From Intestinirhabdus alba (GTDB lineage Bacteria > Pseudomonadota > Gammaproteobacteria > Enterobacterales > Enterobacteriaceae), in assembly GCF_009711095.1 (NCBI RefSeq), contig NZ_WMJZ01000001.1, forward strand, positions 186,001 to 250,000: 64,000 nucleotides of DNA, read 5' to 3'. The notes beneath the pieces are model-generated. The model had not been told where the DNA came from. It saw nothing but the letters and a program-made list of their open reading frames with translations, and searched no databases. Position numbers and translations under genes: made by a program. This document shows positions 19,751 through 27,610 of this stretch, in pieces (positions within the stretch are counted from its first letter, which is position 1; each line of letters opens with the position of its first letter).

Positions 19751-19840
19751 TCCGTCATACTTCAGGCTGCATATGCGTTGGCTACGGGTTACTCGTCTCA
19801 TCCATGAGACTCGCCCTGACGGGCCGCCGCCGCGCGGGGA
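19751..19840 (-). repeat. palindromic intergenic repeat, diverged copy near dsbG
   Basis: Starts TCCGTCATACTTCAGGCTGC followed by ATATGCGTTGGCT, which looks like the opposite terminus of the same repeat family found at 19058. The core stem is degraded (GTCTCATCCATGAGAC). The two copies face each other across about 550 bp. Confidence 0.4.
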
Positions 19841-19857
19841 TTTTCAGCCGGAGCGGG

Positions 19858-20604
19858 TTATTCGCCGTTCATCATAATTTTCAGCTGCGCCTTGTCCGGG
19901 AGGCCCACCACCTGCTGCAGAACGCGATGCTTATTCATGTAATAGATCGCCGGCGTTACGTTAGCGCCCAGATCGTCCATGATTTTCAGGTTCTGGTTGA
20001 GTTTTCTTAGCTGTTCAGGTGCCGCGAGCGGCAGGGCCTTCAGCGGCGACTGCGGGTCCGCAGAGAGAAAGTCGCGCCAGGACTGCGCCGGGTCGCTGGA
20101 GGAGAGGATCGCCGCCGCTGCCGCCGGACTTTCCGGTTTGATGATACCAACCAGCAGCGTGCGGAGCTGTACTCTGCCGGATTCCACCCACGGGCGCGCC
20201 TGCTGCCAGAACTGTTTGCACCAGGGGCAGAAGGGATCGGCAAAGACGTAAAGTACGGTTGGGGCATCCTTGCTGCCGTCGACGATCCACGCCGCTTTCT
20301 CTAAGCGCTGCCACATTTCGCGTCCGGCCGGGGCATAAATCTCTTTTTCAATCATAATGTTGCTAAGGTTGTTCCCCTGCGCGTCATACATATAGCCGGA
20401 GATCGCCTGCCTGCCGTCCGGCGTCAGGTAGAGGGTCACGCCCATATCCTGATATTTGCCGAGATAGCCTTTCATTCCGCCCGGAGCATCAAAGGATTTA
20501 ATAATGGTAATACCTTGTTTTTCCATGGCCTTAATGGGCGCGGGCAGATCTTCCGCCAGGGCAAACAGTGGGCACATTGCCAGTACGAACAGGCCTTTAA
20601 ACAT
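19858..20604 (-). CDS. dsbG: periplasmic disulfide isomerase/chaperone DsbG
   Basis: Periplasmic thiol-disulfide protein that keeps single cysteines reduced and isomerises disulfides, recycled by DsbD. It is 248 residues, the E. coli length, with a signal peptide ending FALA-ED. The active site is CPWC (Cys126, Cys129), with tryptophan where E. coli DsbG has tyrosine (CPYC), and the cis-proline loop ANVTPAIYY is present. Divergent from ahpC; an OxyR-like site lies about 50 bp upstream of its start. Confidence 0.96.
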   Translation of the reverse strand: MFKGLFVLAMCPLFALAEDLPAPIKAMEKQGITIIKSFDAPGGMKGYLGKYQDMGVTLYLTPDGRQAISGYMYDAQGNNLSNIMIEKEIYAPAGREMWQRLEKAAWIVDGSKDAPTVLYVFADPFCPWCKQFWQQARPWVESGRVQLRTLLVGIIKPESPAAAAAILSSSDPAQSWRDFLSADPQSPLKALPLAAPEQLRKLNQNLKIMDDLGANVTPAIYYMNKHRVLQQVVGLPDKAQLKIMMNGE

Positions 20605-20639
20605 TATTTTCCTCTGCAGTTTCAGTGTGAAACACGGGC

Positions 20640-20676
20640 GATGGCCAAACCTATCGCAGCCATAGGCAGGACCTCC
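20640..20676. promoter_or_regulatory. OxyR-like operator
   Basis: The OxyR pattern is ATAG-N7-CTAT-N7-ATAG-N7-CTAT. Here the two inner quarters are perfect (CTAT at 20651, ATAG at 20662, exactly 7 nt apart). The outer quarters are poor (GATG, CTCC), giving 11 of 16 key bases. Location between dsbG and ahpC, both OxyR-linked in E. coli, supports the call. Confidence 0.5.
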
Positions 20677-20686
20677 GGCCGGAGGA

Positions 20687-20715
20687 TTGCCCTTTTATTT
20701 GTGGGGTGTTGTAAT
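20687..20715 (+). promoter_or_regulatory. candidate sigma-70 promoter downstream of the OxyR-like site
   Basis: TTGCCC, 17-bp spacer, TGTAAT (4 of 6 and 5 of 6 consensus bases). The -35 lies 11 bp after the OxyR-like site, and the predicted transcript start is near 20722. Confidence 0.4.
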
Positions 20716-20721
20716 CTCCCC

Positions 20722-20837
20722 GCTGTTACCGCCCTGGTTAAGGCCTGTAGAGCGCAACGCTTAAGCCAGCTTTGCTGGCGCTGACGCTACCTGAGGGTAG
20801 TTCAGGTAATGAGGCCGCCTGCACGGGCGGCTTTTTT
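20722..20837 (+). ncRNA. candidate small RNA or attenuated leader upstream of ahpC
   Basis: About 116 nt run from a predicted promoter start to a strong intrinsic terminator (GCCGCC stem with GGCGGC at 20814-20831, then six T). Internal hairpins include GCCAGC-ttt-GCTGGC at 20765-20779 and ACCTGA/TCAGGT. No ribosome site plus open frame is evident. It could instead be a terminated leader of the ahpC mRNA. No known RNA family recognised. Confidence 0.4.
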
Positions 20838-20972
20838 ACGACCACTTCGCTATGCGTTCATCAGGTTGTTGCGTTGTTAGGTATCGCTGATTGATTTGAT
20901 AATGTAAACGCATTAGCCGCGTAGGTGAAATTTCGTTAACTTACATTCAACGAAAACACGGAGGAAGTACAG

Positions 20973-21536
20973 ATGTCCTTAATTAATACCAAAATTAAAC
21001 CTTTTAAAAACCAGGCGTTCAAAAACGGTGAATTCATTGAAGTCACCGAGAAAGATACCGAAGGTCGCTGGAGCGTCTTCTTCTTCTATCCGGCCGACTT
21101 TACCTTCGTTTGCCCGACCGAACTGGGCGACGTTGCGGATCATTATGAAGAGCTGCAGAGGCTGGGCGTAGACGTTTACTCTGTTTCTACCGATACCCAC
21201 TTTACCCATAAAGCATGGCACAGCAGCTCCGATACCATCGGCAAAATCAAGTACGCGATGATTGGCGACCCGACCGGCGCACTGACCCGCAACTTCGATA
21301 ACATGCGTGAAGATGAAGGCCTGGCCGACCGCGCCACTTTCGTCGTTGACCCGCAGGGCATCATCCAGGCTATCGAGGTCACCGCTGAAGGCATCGGCCG
21401 CGACGCATCTGACCTGCTGCGCAAAATCAAAGCCGCACAGTACGTTGCCTCCCACCCGGGTGAAGTGTGCCCGGCTAAGTGGAAAGAGGGGGAAGCGACG
21501 CTGGCTCCCTCGCTGGACCTGGTCGGCAAAATCTAA
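20973..21536 (+). CDS. ahpC: alkyl hydroperoxide reductase subunit AhpC
   Basis: Typical 2-Cys peroxiredoxin that reduces H2O2, organic peroxides and peroxynitrite and is recharged by AhpF. It is 187 residues as in E. coli. The peroxidatic Cys47 is in FVCPTEL and the resolving Cys166 in EVCPAKW. The start has a strong GGAGG ribosome site. Codon use is strongly biased, as expected for an abundant protein. It is followed not by ahpF directly but by about 780 bp of repeats. Confidence 0.98.
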   Translation: MSLINTKIKPFKNQAFKNGEFIEVTEKDTEGRWSVFFFYPADFTFVCPTELGDVADHYEELQRLGVDVYSVSTDTHFTHKAWHSSSDTIGKIKYAMIGDPTGALTRNFDNMREDEGLADRATFVVDPQGIIQAIEVTAEGIGRDASDLLRKIKAAQYVASHPGEVCPAKWKEGEATLAPSLDLVGKI

Positions 21537-21542
21537 AATTCA

Positions 21543-21671
21543 CGGCACCTTTCACGCCAGAGCCGCGTTGGCGTCGCCTACGCACCCCGGTCACTTACTT
21601 ATGTAAGCTCCCGGGGATTTACAGGCTTGCCGCCTTGCTCTGACGCGAAATGCTGGTGAATTTACGGTTTC
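21543..21671 (+). repeat. 129-bp tandem repeat, unit 1 (ahpC-ahpF spacer)
   Basis: First of three head-to-tail units with exact 129-bp period (start CGGCACCTTTCACGCC). It differs from unit 2 at six positions. The core CCCCGG-tca-CTTAC-ttat-GTAAG-ctc-CCGGGG is a strong hairpin. It starts only 7 bp after the ahpC stop. Confidence 0.9.
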
Positions 21672-21800
21672 CGGCACCTTTCACGCCTGAGCCGCGTTGG
21701 CGTCGCCTGCGCACCCCGGCCACTTACCTATGTAAGCTTTCGGGGATTTACAGGCTTGCCGCCTTGCTCTGACGCGAAATGCTGGTGAATTTACGGTTTC
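21672..21800 (+). repeat. 129-bp tandem repeat, unit 2
   Basis: Identical to unit 3 over the full overlap, so the duplication is recent. The core hairpin keeps CTTAC/GTAAG, and the outer CCCCG/CGGGG arm is retained although neighbouring bases changed. Confidence 0.9.
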
Positions 21801-21923
21801 CGGCACCTTTCACGCCTGAGCCGCGTTGGCGTCGCCTGCGCACCCCGGCCACTTACCTATGTAAGCTTTCGGGGATTTACAGGCTTGCCGCCTTGCTCTG
21901 ACGCGAAATGCTGGTGAATTTAC
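21801..21923 (+). repeat. 129-bp tandem repeat, unit 3 (3' end cut by insert)
   Basis: Identical to unit 2 up to GTGAATTTAC (21914-21923), where the array is interrupted by a 143-bp unrelated sequence. Confidence 0.9.
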
Positions 21924-22066
21924 AACGCTGGTCATGCAAAGAAATAAGGCCCAGGAATTTGGGCCTCTGATAAAGTAAAACAAGGCTGAAACCCTGATCC
22001 TTCGTTTTGCTTCTAAGCATTGCTATGAATTTATATTCATTAAAATGCATGAGTGACCAGTATTAA
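21924..22066 (+). mobile_element. 143-bp MITE-like insert in the repeat array
   Basis: Unrelated sequence between units 3 and 4, flanked by a 10-bp direct repeat GTGAATTTAC (21914-21923 and 22067-22076) that occurs only once at the other unit junctions, as expected for a target-site duplication. Near its ends are inverted CTGGTCA (21928) and TGACCAG (22054-22060), each with an inner TGCA. It encodes no protein. It contains a hairpin (AGGCCC/GGGCCT, about 21947-21966) and a palindrome matching the ARG-box consensus (22024-22041). Confidence 0.5.
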
Positions 22067-22193
22067 GTGAATTTACGGTTTCCGGCACCTTTCACGCCAG
22101 AGCCGCGTTGGCGTCGCCTGCTCGCCCCGGCCACTTACCTATGTAAGCTTTCGGGGATTTACAGACGCGCCGCCTTGTTCTGACGCGGAATAG
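22067..22193 (+). repeat. 129-bp repeat, diverged unit 4
   Basis: The same family resumes after the insert (GTGAATTTACGGTTTCCGGC). It is more diverged at its 3' end (GACGCGCCGCCTTGTTCTGA region) but keeps the CCCCGG, CTTAC, GTAAG, CGGGG core. Confidence 0.85.
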
Positions 22194-22247
22194 CTGCCAA
22201 TGAATTCTTAAACGGGTGCGCTGTGCCCGCTTTATTCCAACACCATG

Positions 22248-22301
22248 ATGCAAGCGCATCCGGGCTGCCTGAACGAGGCCGCTTGCATGATGATGTTTTT
22301 T
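22248..22301 (+). terminator. stem-loop before ahpF (possible attenuator)
   Basis: Nine-bp inverted repeat ATGCAAGCG (22248-22256) / CGCTTGCAT (22280-22288) with an inner GCCT/AGGC stem. Six T follow after a 7-nt gap. It ends 15 bp before the ahpF ATG, so it could lower read-through from ahpC. Confidence 0.4.
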
Positions 22302-22316
22302 AAGCAGGAGATGATA

Positions 22317-23882
22317 ATGCTCGACACCAACATGAAAACCCAGCTCAGGGCGTACCTTGAGAAACTGACCAAACCCGTTGAGCTGGTTGCCACGCTGGAC
22401 GACGGCGCTAAATCGGCAGAGATCAAGGAACTGCTGGCAGAAATCGCTGAACTGTCACCGAAGGTGACCCTCAGAGAAGATAACAGCCTGTCGGTTCGTA
22501 AACCGTCATTCCTGATTACCACTCCCGGCTCAGACCAGGGGCCGCGCTTTGCCGGCTCCCCGCTGGGCCATGAATTCACCTCGCTGGTGCTGGCGCTGCT
22601 GTGGACCGGCGGGCATCCTGCAAAAGAGGCGCAGCCGCTGCTGGAACAGATCCGCGACATCGACGGCGACTTTGAATTCGAAACCTACTACTCGCTCTCC
22701 TGCCATAACTGCCCCGACGTGGTGCAGGCCCTGAACCTGATGGCGATACTCAACCCGCGCATTAAGCACACGGCGATTGACGGCGGAACCTATCAGAATG
22801 AAATCACCGAACGCAACGTGATGGGCGTCCCGGCGGTTTACGTTAACGGTAAAGAGTTTGGTCAGGGGCGCATGACGCTGAGTGAAATCGTCGCCAAAGT
22901 GGACACCGGCGCGGAGAAACGCACGGCGGCAGCCCTGAGCCAGCGCGAGGCTTATGACGTCCTGATCGTCGGCTCCGGCCCTGCCGGGGCGGCGGCGGCG
23001 GTCTATTCCGCCCGTAAAGGCATTCGCACCGGCCTGATGGGCGAGCGCTTCGGCGGTCAGGTGTTGGATACCGTGGATATCGAAAACTATATTTCGGTTC
23101 CTAAAACCGAAGGCCAGAAGCTGGCCGGCGCGCTGAAGGCCCACGTTGCCGAATACGACGTTGAGGTTATCGACAGCCAGAGCGCCAGCAGGCTGATTCC
23201 GGCGGCGGAAGAGGGTGGCCTGCACCAGATTGAGACCGCCTCCGGCGCGGTGCTGAAGGCCCGCAGCATTATTGTGGCCACCGGCGCGAAGTGGCGCAAC
23301 ATGAACGTCCCGGGCGAAGAACAGTATCGCACCAAAGGGGTGACCTACTGCCCGCACTGCGACGGCCCGCTGTTTAAAGGTAAGCGCGTGGCGGTTATCG
23401 GCGGCGGCAACTCCGGCGTTGAGGCGGCTATCGATCTCGCAGGGATCGTGGAGCACGTGACGCTGCTGGAGTTCGCGCCGGAAATGAAGGCTGACCAGGT
23501 GCTGCAGGATAAAGTACGCAGCCTGAAAAACGTCGATATTATTCTTAACGCCCAGACCACCGAAGTGAAGGGGGACGGGACGAAGGTGACGGGGCTGGAG
23601 TACCGCGACCGTATCAGCGGCGACGTGCACAGCGTCACGCTTGCCGGGATCTTTGTGCAGATCGGCCTGCTGCCGAACACCGGCTGGCTGGAAGGCGCGG
23701 TTGAGCGCAGCCGTATGGGCGAAATCATTATCGATGCCCGCTGCGAAACCAGCGTCCGGGGCGTATTCGCCGCCGGCGACTGCACCACCGTGCCCTATAA
23801 GCAAATTATCATCGCCACCGGCGAAGGGGCGAAGGCCTCCCTCAGCGCCTTTGACTATCTGATTCGCAGTAAAACCGCATAA
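22317..23882 (+). CDS. ahpF: alkyl hydroperoxide reductase subunit AhpF
   Basis: NADH-dependent flavoprotein disulfide reductase that recycles AhpC. From the ATG at 22317 ([10 protein letters not shown]), with GGAG upstream, it is 521 residues, the E. coli length. The N-terminal thioredoxin-like domain holds SCHNC (about Cys129/132). FAD binding is at [10 protein letters not shown] and the thioredoxin-reductase-type redox centre is CPHC (about Cys345/348). NADH binding is at [12 protein letters not shown]. An in-frame upstream extension to 22245 runs through the stem-loop and is not used. A strong terminator follows. Confidence 0.97.
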   Translation: MLDTNMKTQLRAYLEKLTKPVELVATLDDGAKSAEIKELLAEIAELSPKVTLREDNSLSVRKPSFLITTPGSDQGPRFAGSPLGHEFTSLVLALLWTGGHPAKEAQPLLEQIRDIDGDFEFETYYSLSCHNCPDVVQALNLMAILNPRIKHTAIDGGTYQNEITERNVMGVPAVYVNGKEFGQGRMTLSEIVAKVDTGAEKRTAAALSQREAYDVLIVGSGPAGAAAAVYSARKGIRTGLMGERFGGQVLDTVDIENYISVPKTEGQKLAGALKAHVAEYDVEVIDSQSASRLIPAAEEGGLHQIETASGAVLKARSIIVATGAKWRNMNVPGEEQYRTKGVTYCPHCDGPLFKGKRVAVIGGGNSGVEAAIDLAGIVEHVTLLEFAPEMKADQVLQDKVRSLKNVDIILNAQTTEVKGDGTKVTGLEYRDRISGDVHSVTLAGIFVQIGLLPNTGWLEGAVERSRMGEIIIDARCETSVRGVFAAGDCTTVPYKQIIIATGEGAKASLSAFDYLIRSKTA

Positions 23883-23913
23883 AAAAAGCAAAGTAAGACA
23901 GACCTGCCTGACA

Positions 23914-23946
23914 AAGAGGCTACCCGACGGGTAGCCTCTTTTTTTT
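23914..23946. terminator. bidirectional terminator between ahpF and uspG
   Basis: AAGAGGCTACCC-gac-GGGTAGCCTCTT stem with a T-run of about ten on the plus strand and an A-run/T-run on the other. It serves ahpF and the convergent uspG. Confidence 0.9.
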
Positions 23947-23965
23947 AGCATCGGTCGGCGGCGCG

Positions 23966-24394
23966 TTAGCGCACCACCAGCACCGGCAGCGTGGCGTGAC
24001 GCACCACGCTGGAGGCGTTGGAACCGAGCAGATGGGTGGTAATGGACGGATTGCGCGAGCCAATGACCACGACGTCCGCGTTCAGCTCCTGGCCCAGCTC
24101 ATTTACCGCGTCGCGTACGCTGCCAAAGCGCACGTGCTGCCTGATGCGGGAGGGATCGAGAGTAAAGCGGCCGGTCATCGTCTGCAGGCGGCTTTCCGCC
24201 TCGTGCTGCAGATGTTCCTCAAAGCGCCGGACGTCGGCGGCAAAACGGTGCAGGCTCAGGCTGGCCGACCCCGGCAGTACATGGAGAAGATGAATAACGC
24301 CCTCCTGCTGCGCCAGGAATTCAGCGTGGCGGATAGCTTTATCGCTCAGCTCCATTTCAAACACATCAACTGGCATAACGATCGTCTTGTACAT
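23966..24394 (-). CDS. uspG: universal stress protein UspG
   Basis: Universal stress protein of the UspFG subgroup, a cytoplasmic nucleotide-binding dimer. From the ATG at 24394 ([15 protein letters not shown]), with GGAG upstream, it is 142 residues as in E. coli. The C-terminal [25 protein letters not shown] segments fit the G-2x-G-9x-G(S/T) ATP motif. An in-frame upstream ATG at 24439 has no ribosome site. Convergent to ahpF, divergent from ybdR. Confidence 0.95.
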   Translation of the reverse strand: MYKTIVMPVDVFEMELSDKAIRHAEFLAQQEGVIHLLHVLPGSASLSLHRFAADVRRFEEHLQHEAESRLQTMTGRFTLDPSRIRQHVRFGSVRDAVNELGQELNADVVVIGSRNPSITTHLLGSNASSVVRHATLPVLVVR

Positions 24395-24607
24395 CTCCGT
24401 TTCTCCATCAGTATCAATGCTAAATTCATTCAGCCACAAAATAATATTTCTTTCTGTCGCCTGCCCGGCATTTTTTTATCTCGTCATGTTTTACCGCCCG
24501 CCTGCGCCAGGATTAGTCTCAAAGCCGGTCGCGGCCGGAGCTTTCCCCCGCTGCTGACTACCCTTTAAAGACGAAGCTCTTTCTGAGCATTAGCCTGGGG
24601 AGGTTGT

Positions 24608-25846
24608 ATGAGAGCACTGACGTACCACGGTCCGCACAATGTGAAGGTGGAGAACGTAGCCGATCCCATCATTGAACAGCCTGACGATATTATTCTGCGT
24701 ATTACCGCCACCGCCATCTGCGGATCCGACCTGCACCTCTATCGCGGGAAGATGCCTCAGGTTAAGCACGGGGATATCTTTGGTCATGAGTTTATGGGGG
24801 AGGTGGTTGAGACCGGTCGGGAGGTGAAGAACATACGGCAGGGCGATCGGGTGGTGATCCCCTTTGTGATTGCCTGCGGCGACTGCTTTTTCTGCCGCCT
24901 GCAGCAGTATTCCGCCTGTGAAACGACCAATCCGGGGCACGGCGCGGCGCTAAATAAAAAGCAGATCCCCGCTCCGGCGGCGCTGTTCGGCTACAGCCAT
25001 CTCTACGGCGGGGTTCCCGGCGGCCAGGCGGAGTATGTGCGGGTGCCGAAGGGCAACGTCGGGCCGTTTAAGGTGCCGCCGCTGCTGTCGGACGATAAGG
25101 CGCTCTTTCTCTCCGATATTTTGCCGACCGCCTGGCAGGCGGCAAAAAACGCGCAGATCCAGCGTGGCTCCAGCGTGGCGGTATTCGGTGCCGGGCCGGT
25201 GGGGCTGCTGACCATCGCCTGCGCCCGCCTGCTGGGCGCAGAGCAGATCTTCATCGTCGATCACCACGCCTATCGGCTGCGCTACGCCAGCGAACGCTAT
25301 GGCGCGATCCCGATCAACTTTGATGAGGACAGCGATCCCGCCGAAACCATTATCGGGCAGACGGCGGGCCACCGCGGGGTGGATGCGGTTATCGACGCCG
25401 TGGGTTTTGAGGCGAAGGGCAGTACCACGGAAACGGTGCTGGCAACCCTGAAGCTGGAGGGCAGCAGCGGCAAGGCCCTGCGCCAGTGCATTGCGGCGGT
25501 TCGCCGCGGCGGCGTCGTTAGCGTGCCGGGAGTGTACGCCGGGTTTATCCACGGCTTCCTCTTCGGCGACGCCTTCGATAAAGGGCTGACCTTTAAGATG
25601 GGGCAGACCCACGTTCACGCCTGGCTGGGCGAGCTGCTGCCGCTGCTGGAGAAGGGGCTGCTGACGCCGGAGGAGATTGTGACCCACTACCTGCCCTTTG
25701 AGGAGGCGGCGCACGGCTATGAGATTTTTGAAAAACGGCAGGAGGCGTGTCGGAAGGTGATTCTGGTGCCCGGCGCGCGGGACCCCCAGGCGGCGCAGCA
25801 GTCGGCGCAGGGGCTGGTGAATGAGATGCCGGACGGGACCGTCTGA
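24608..25846 (+). CDS. ybdR: zinc-dependent alcohol dehydrogenase YbdR
   Basis: Medium-chain zinc dehydrogenase of the formaldehyde-dehydrogenase-like type, 412 residues, matching E. coli YbdR in length and position. The catalytic zinc site begins with ICGSDLH (Cys38) and GHEFMGEV. The structural-zinc lobe is [16 protein letters not shown] and the cofactor site is [10 protein letters not shown]. The substrate is not known. GGAGG precedes the ATG. A long GC-rich inverted repeat without T-run lies between it and rnk. Confidence 0.92.
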   Translation: MRALTYHGPHNVKVENVADPIIEQPDDIILRITATAICGSDLHLYRGKMPQVKHGDIFGHEFMGEVVETGREVKNIRQGDRVVIPFVIACGDCFFCRLQQYSACETTNPGHGAALNKKQIPAPAALFGYSHLYGGVPGGQAEYVRVPKGNVGPFKVPPLLSDDKALFLSDILPTAWQAAKNAQIQRGSSVAVFGAGPVGLLTIACARLLGAEQIFIVDHHAYRLRYASERYGAIPINFDEDSDPAETIIGQTAGHRGVDAVIDAVGFEAKGSTTETVLATLKLEGSSGKALRQCIAAVRRGGVVSVPGVYAGFIHGFLFGDAFDKGLTFKMGQTHVHAWLGELLPLLEKGLLTPEEIVTHYLPFEEAAHGYEIFEKRQEACRKVILVPGARDPQAAQQSAQGLVNEMPDGTV

Positions 25847-25973
25847 CGAAGCGGCGTGCCGATAGAGAGGGAAAAGCGTGATTTACCCTCTCTGCGGTCG
25901 GCAGCATAAACGCAATTCTTGAGGTAATGGCCTTAAAGTCCTTCGCTCCCGGCGAAGAGGCCAGACGTTTGCC

Positions 25974-26022
25974 TGCGGTCGCGGAAGGGGCGGGGCCTTC
26001 CGCCGGTCGTGCGCCGCAGGCT
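25974..26022. terminator. GC-rich stem-loop at the ybdR-rnk junction
   Basis: Nested inverted repeats: GCGGAAGG (25981-25988) with CCTTCCGC (25996-26003), and outer GCCTGCGG with CCGCAGGC reaching the rnk stop codon. There is no T-run, so termination is only suggested by the convergent arrangement. Confidence 0.35.
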
Positions 26023-26431
26023 AGCGCAGAAAGTCGCCCGCCGCCTCAGGCTGGTACTCCAGCTCCAGCACTTCAAGATCTGTGGAGACGCCGCCCGGCA
26101 GCTGCCAGTGGATGGCGTCGCCCACCCGCAGCCCCAGCAGCGCCGCGCCAACCGGTGCCATAACCGAAAGCTGCGCGCTGCTGTCGGTCATCGCCGCCGG
26201 ATAGACCAGGGTACGCACGCGAACTTCGCCGTCGCTGAGGTTACGAAATTTTACCCGGCTGTTCATGGTCACCACGTCGTGCGGCATGGCCTGCGGGGCG
26301 CACATCTGGGCGCGATCCAGCTCGGCGTTAAGCGCTGCGGCAACGGGCGTGTCGGCCCAGGCGGGCTGCTCAAGCAGGCGGTCAATACGTTCCGCGTCAA
26401 GGTCGTTAATCATAATCGGTGGTCTGGACAT
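26021..26431 (-). CDS. rnk: regulator of nucleoside diphosphate kinase Rnk
   Basis: GreA-like factor without the long coiled coil that binds RNA polymerase and influences nucleoside diphosphate kinase levels. From the ATG at 26431 ([20 protein letters not shown]) it is 136 residues as in E. coli, with GGAG upstream. The C-terminal FKBP-like domain has [20 protein letters not shown]. The frame is open upstream to 26521 through a terminator-like hairpin, which is probably chance. Confidence 0.96.
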   Translation of the reverse strand: MSRPPIMINDLDAERIDRLLEQPAWADTPVAAALNAELDRAQMCAPQAMPHDVVTMNSRVKFRNLSDGEVRVRTLVYPAAMTDSSAQLSVMAPVGAALLGLRVGDAIHWQLPGGVSTDLEVLELEYQPEAAGDFLR

Positions 26432-26473
26432 GTTTACTCCATGTTGTTGGCAGGGCGCTGGCCGCAGGTTTTT

Positions 26474-26510
26474 GCAAAAGAAAACCCTCGCCGTCAGGCG
26501 GCGAGGGTTT
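26474..26510 (-). terminator. terminator-like hairpin in the rnk 5' region
   Basis: Eleven-bp perfect stem AAACCCTCGCC (26482-26492) / GGCGAGGGTTT (26500-26510), followed on the minus strand by TTTTCTTTT. It points toward rnk and ends about 45 bp before its start, so it would stop transcripts that begin further upstream. Confidence 0.55.
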
Positions 26511-26687
26511 AGCCGTTCCAATAGCGCTGAGGCCGGTGCTCCCGTTGAAGTGATTCAACTCACCTGTGAAGAATACACCGGCGGCGTGCCTTGTGTGAAT
26601 TTTATGCGAAATCCGCAGGGCGACCTCATATTTGCATTATGCTTTTTAAGCGCTCGCTGCGGGCGCGTTAACCTATCCGGAGTGCTC

Positions 26688-27518
26688 ATGAGCCAGTATG
26701 ACAAACTGACCTTAAAAGATGGCAGCTATCTGTACTTTAAAGACTGGGGCAGCGGACAGCCCGTCGTTTTCAGCCACGGCTGGCCGCTGACGGCGGACGC
26801 CTTCGAAGATCAAATGCTGTTCCTCGCCTCGAACGGCTATCGCGTGATTGCTCATGACCGGCGCGGTCACGGCCGCTCGGCCCAGCCCTGGGAAGGGCAC
26901 AATATGGATCAGTACGCCGACGATCTGGCCGAGCTGGTCGCCCATCTCAATCTGCAGGAGGCGGTGCACGTGGGCCACTCCACCGGCGGCGGCGAGGTGG
27001 CGCGCTATATTGGCCGCCACGGCGTCGGGCGCGTTGCCAAAGCGGTGCTGATTGGCGCGGTAACGCCCATTATGATACAAACCGACTTTAACCCCAACGG
27101 CGTGCCGAAAGCGGTCTTTGACAGCATTCGCGAAGGGGTGCTTAACGATCGCGCCGCCTTTTTCTACGAGCTGACCGCCGCTTTTTACGGGGCCAATCGC
27201 GACGGGGCGCAGGTATCGAAGGCGCTACGCGAAAGCTTTGTCGAGCAGGGGCTGCAGGGCTCCATCAAGGCGCTATACGACTGCGTGAAGGCGTTTTCGG
27301 AAACCGATCTGCGGGCGGATCTGCAAAAAATGACCATCCCGACGCTGGTGATCCATGGCGATGACGATCGGATCGTGCCCATCGAAACCTGCGGCAAAGC
27401 GGCGGCGGCGATCCTGCCCGACGCGCAGCTGCGGATCTACGAGGGTGGCTCCCACGGCATCTGCGCCACCCACAAGCGGCAGATCAATCAGGATCTGCTG
27501 GCCTTTATTCGCGCATAA
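26688..27518 (+). CDS. alpha/beta hydrolase, non-heme chloroperoxidase/arylesterase family
   Basis: A 276-residue cytoplasmic alpha/beta hydrolase starting [12 protein letters not shown], with GGAG upstream. The oxyanion segment is SHGWPL, the nucleophile is GHSTGGG (Ser98), the acid lies in HGDDDRIVP (about Asp227), and the His is in GGSHG (His256), so the triad is complete. Relatives include non-heme haloperoxidases and arylesterases that can make peracids. It is not at this site in E. coli K-12. A flavin-reductase-like gene follows 92 bp later, in the same direction. Substrate unknown. Confidence 0.88.
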   Translation: MSQYDKLTLKDGSYLYFKDWGSGQPVVFSHGWPLTADAFEDQMLFLASNGYRVIAHDRRGHGRSAQPWEGHNMDQYADDLAELVAHLNLQEAVHVGHSTGGGEVARYIGRHGVGRVAKAVLIGAVTPIMIQTDFNPNGVPKAVFDSIREGVLNDRAAFFYELTAAFYGANRDGAQVSKALRESFVEQGLQGSIKALYDCVKAFSETDLRADLQKMTIPTLVIHGDDDRIVPIETCGKAAAAILPDAQLRIYEGGSHGICATHKRQINQDLLAFIRA

Positions 27519-27541
27519 CGGGCGGCGGATTGCCCGGCGTC

Positions 27542-27564
27542 GCTCCTCCTTCAGCCGGAGGAGC
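27542..27564 (+). other. intercistronic stem-loop
   Basis: GCTCCTCC-ttcagcc-GGAGGAGC, an 8-bp perfect stem between the hydrolase and flavin reductase genes, without a T-run. It may stabilise the 3' end of the hydrolase message. Confidence 0.4.
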
Positions 27565-27610
27565 AGAGCAATTCGCCGCGTTGTCACCCTGAACCCCAAC
27601 AGAGAGTGCT

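Larger units (their letters stand above)
18738..19857. other. 1.1-kb gene-free region between ybdN and dsbG
   Basis: E. coli has the LysR gene ybdO here; I find no intact regulator. From 18738 to 19050 it is AT-rich (ybdN promoter area). At 19058-19202 and 19751-19840 it carries two members of a palindromic repeat in opposite orientation. Between them only short frames without ribosome sites occur on both strands. It may be the eroded site of a lost gene. Confidence 0.5.
20605..20972. promoter_or_regulatory. dsbG-ahpC divergent control region
   Basis: A 368-bp region without a protein gene. It carries an OxyR-like site (20640-20676), a plausible sigma-70 promoter (20687-20715), a stem-loop series with an intrinsic terminator at 20814-20837, and then an ahpC-proximal promoter candidate TTGTTA (20874-20879), 18-bp spacer, GATAAT (20898-20903). 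A weak second OxyR-type array (10 of 16 key bases) can be read from 20877. Confidence 0.6.

Noticed and set aside
20850-20913. Second OxyR operator next to ahpC
   Set aside because: Best alignments reach only 9-10 of 16 key bases and one overlaps the predicted -10; not enough for a separate call.
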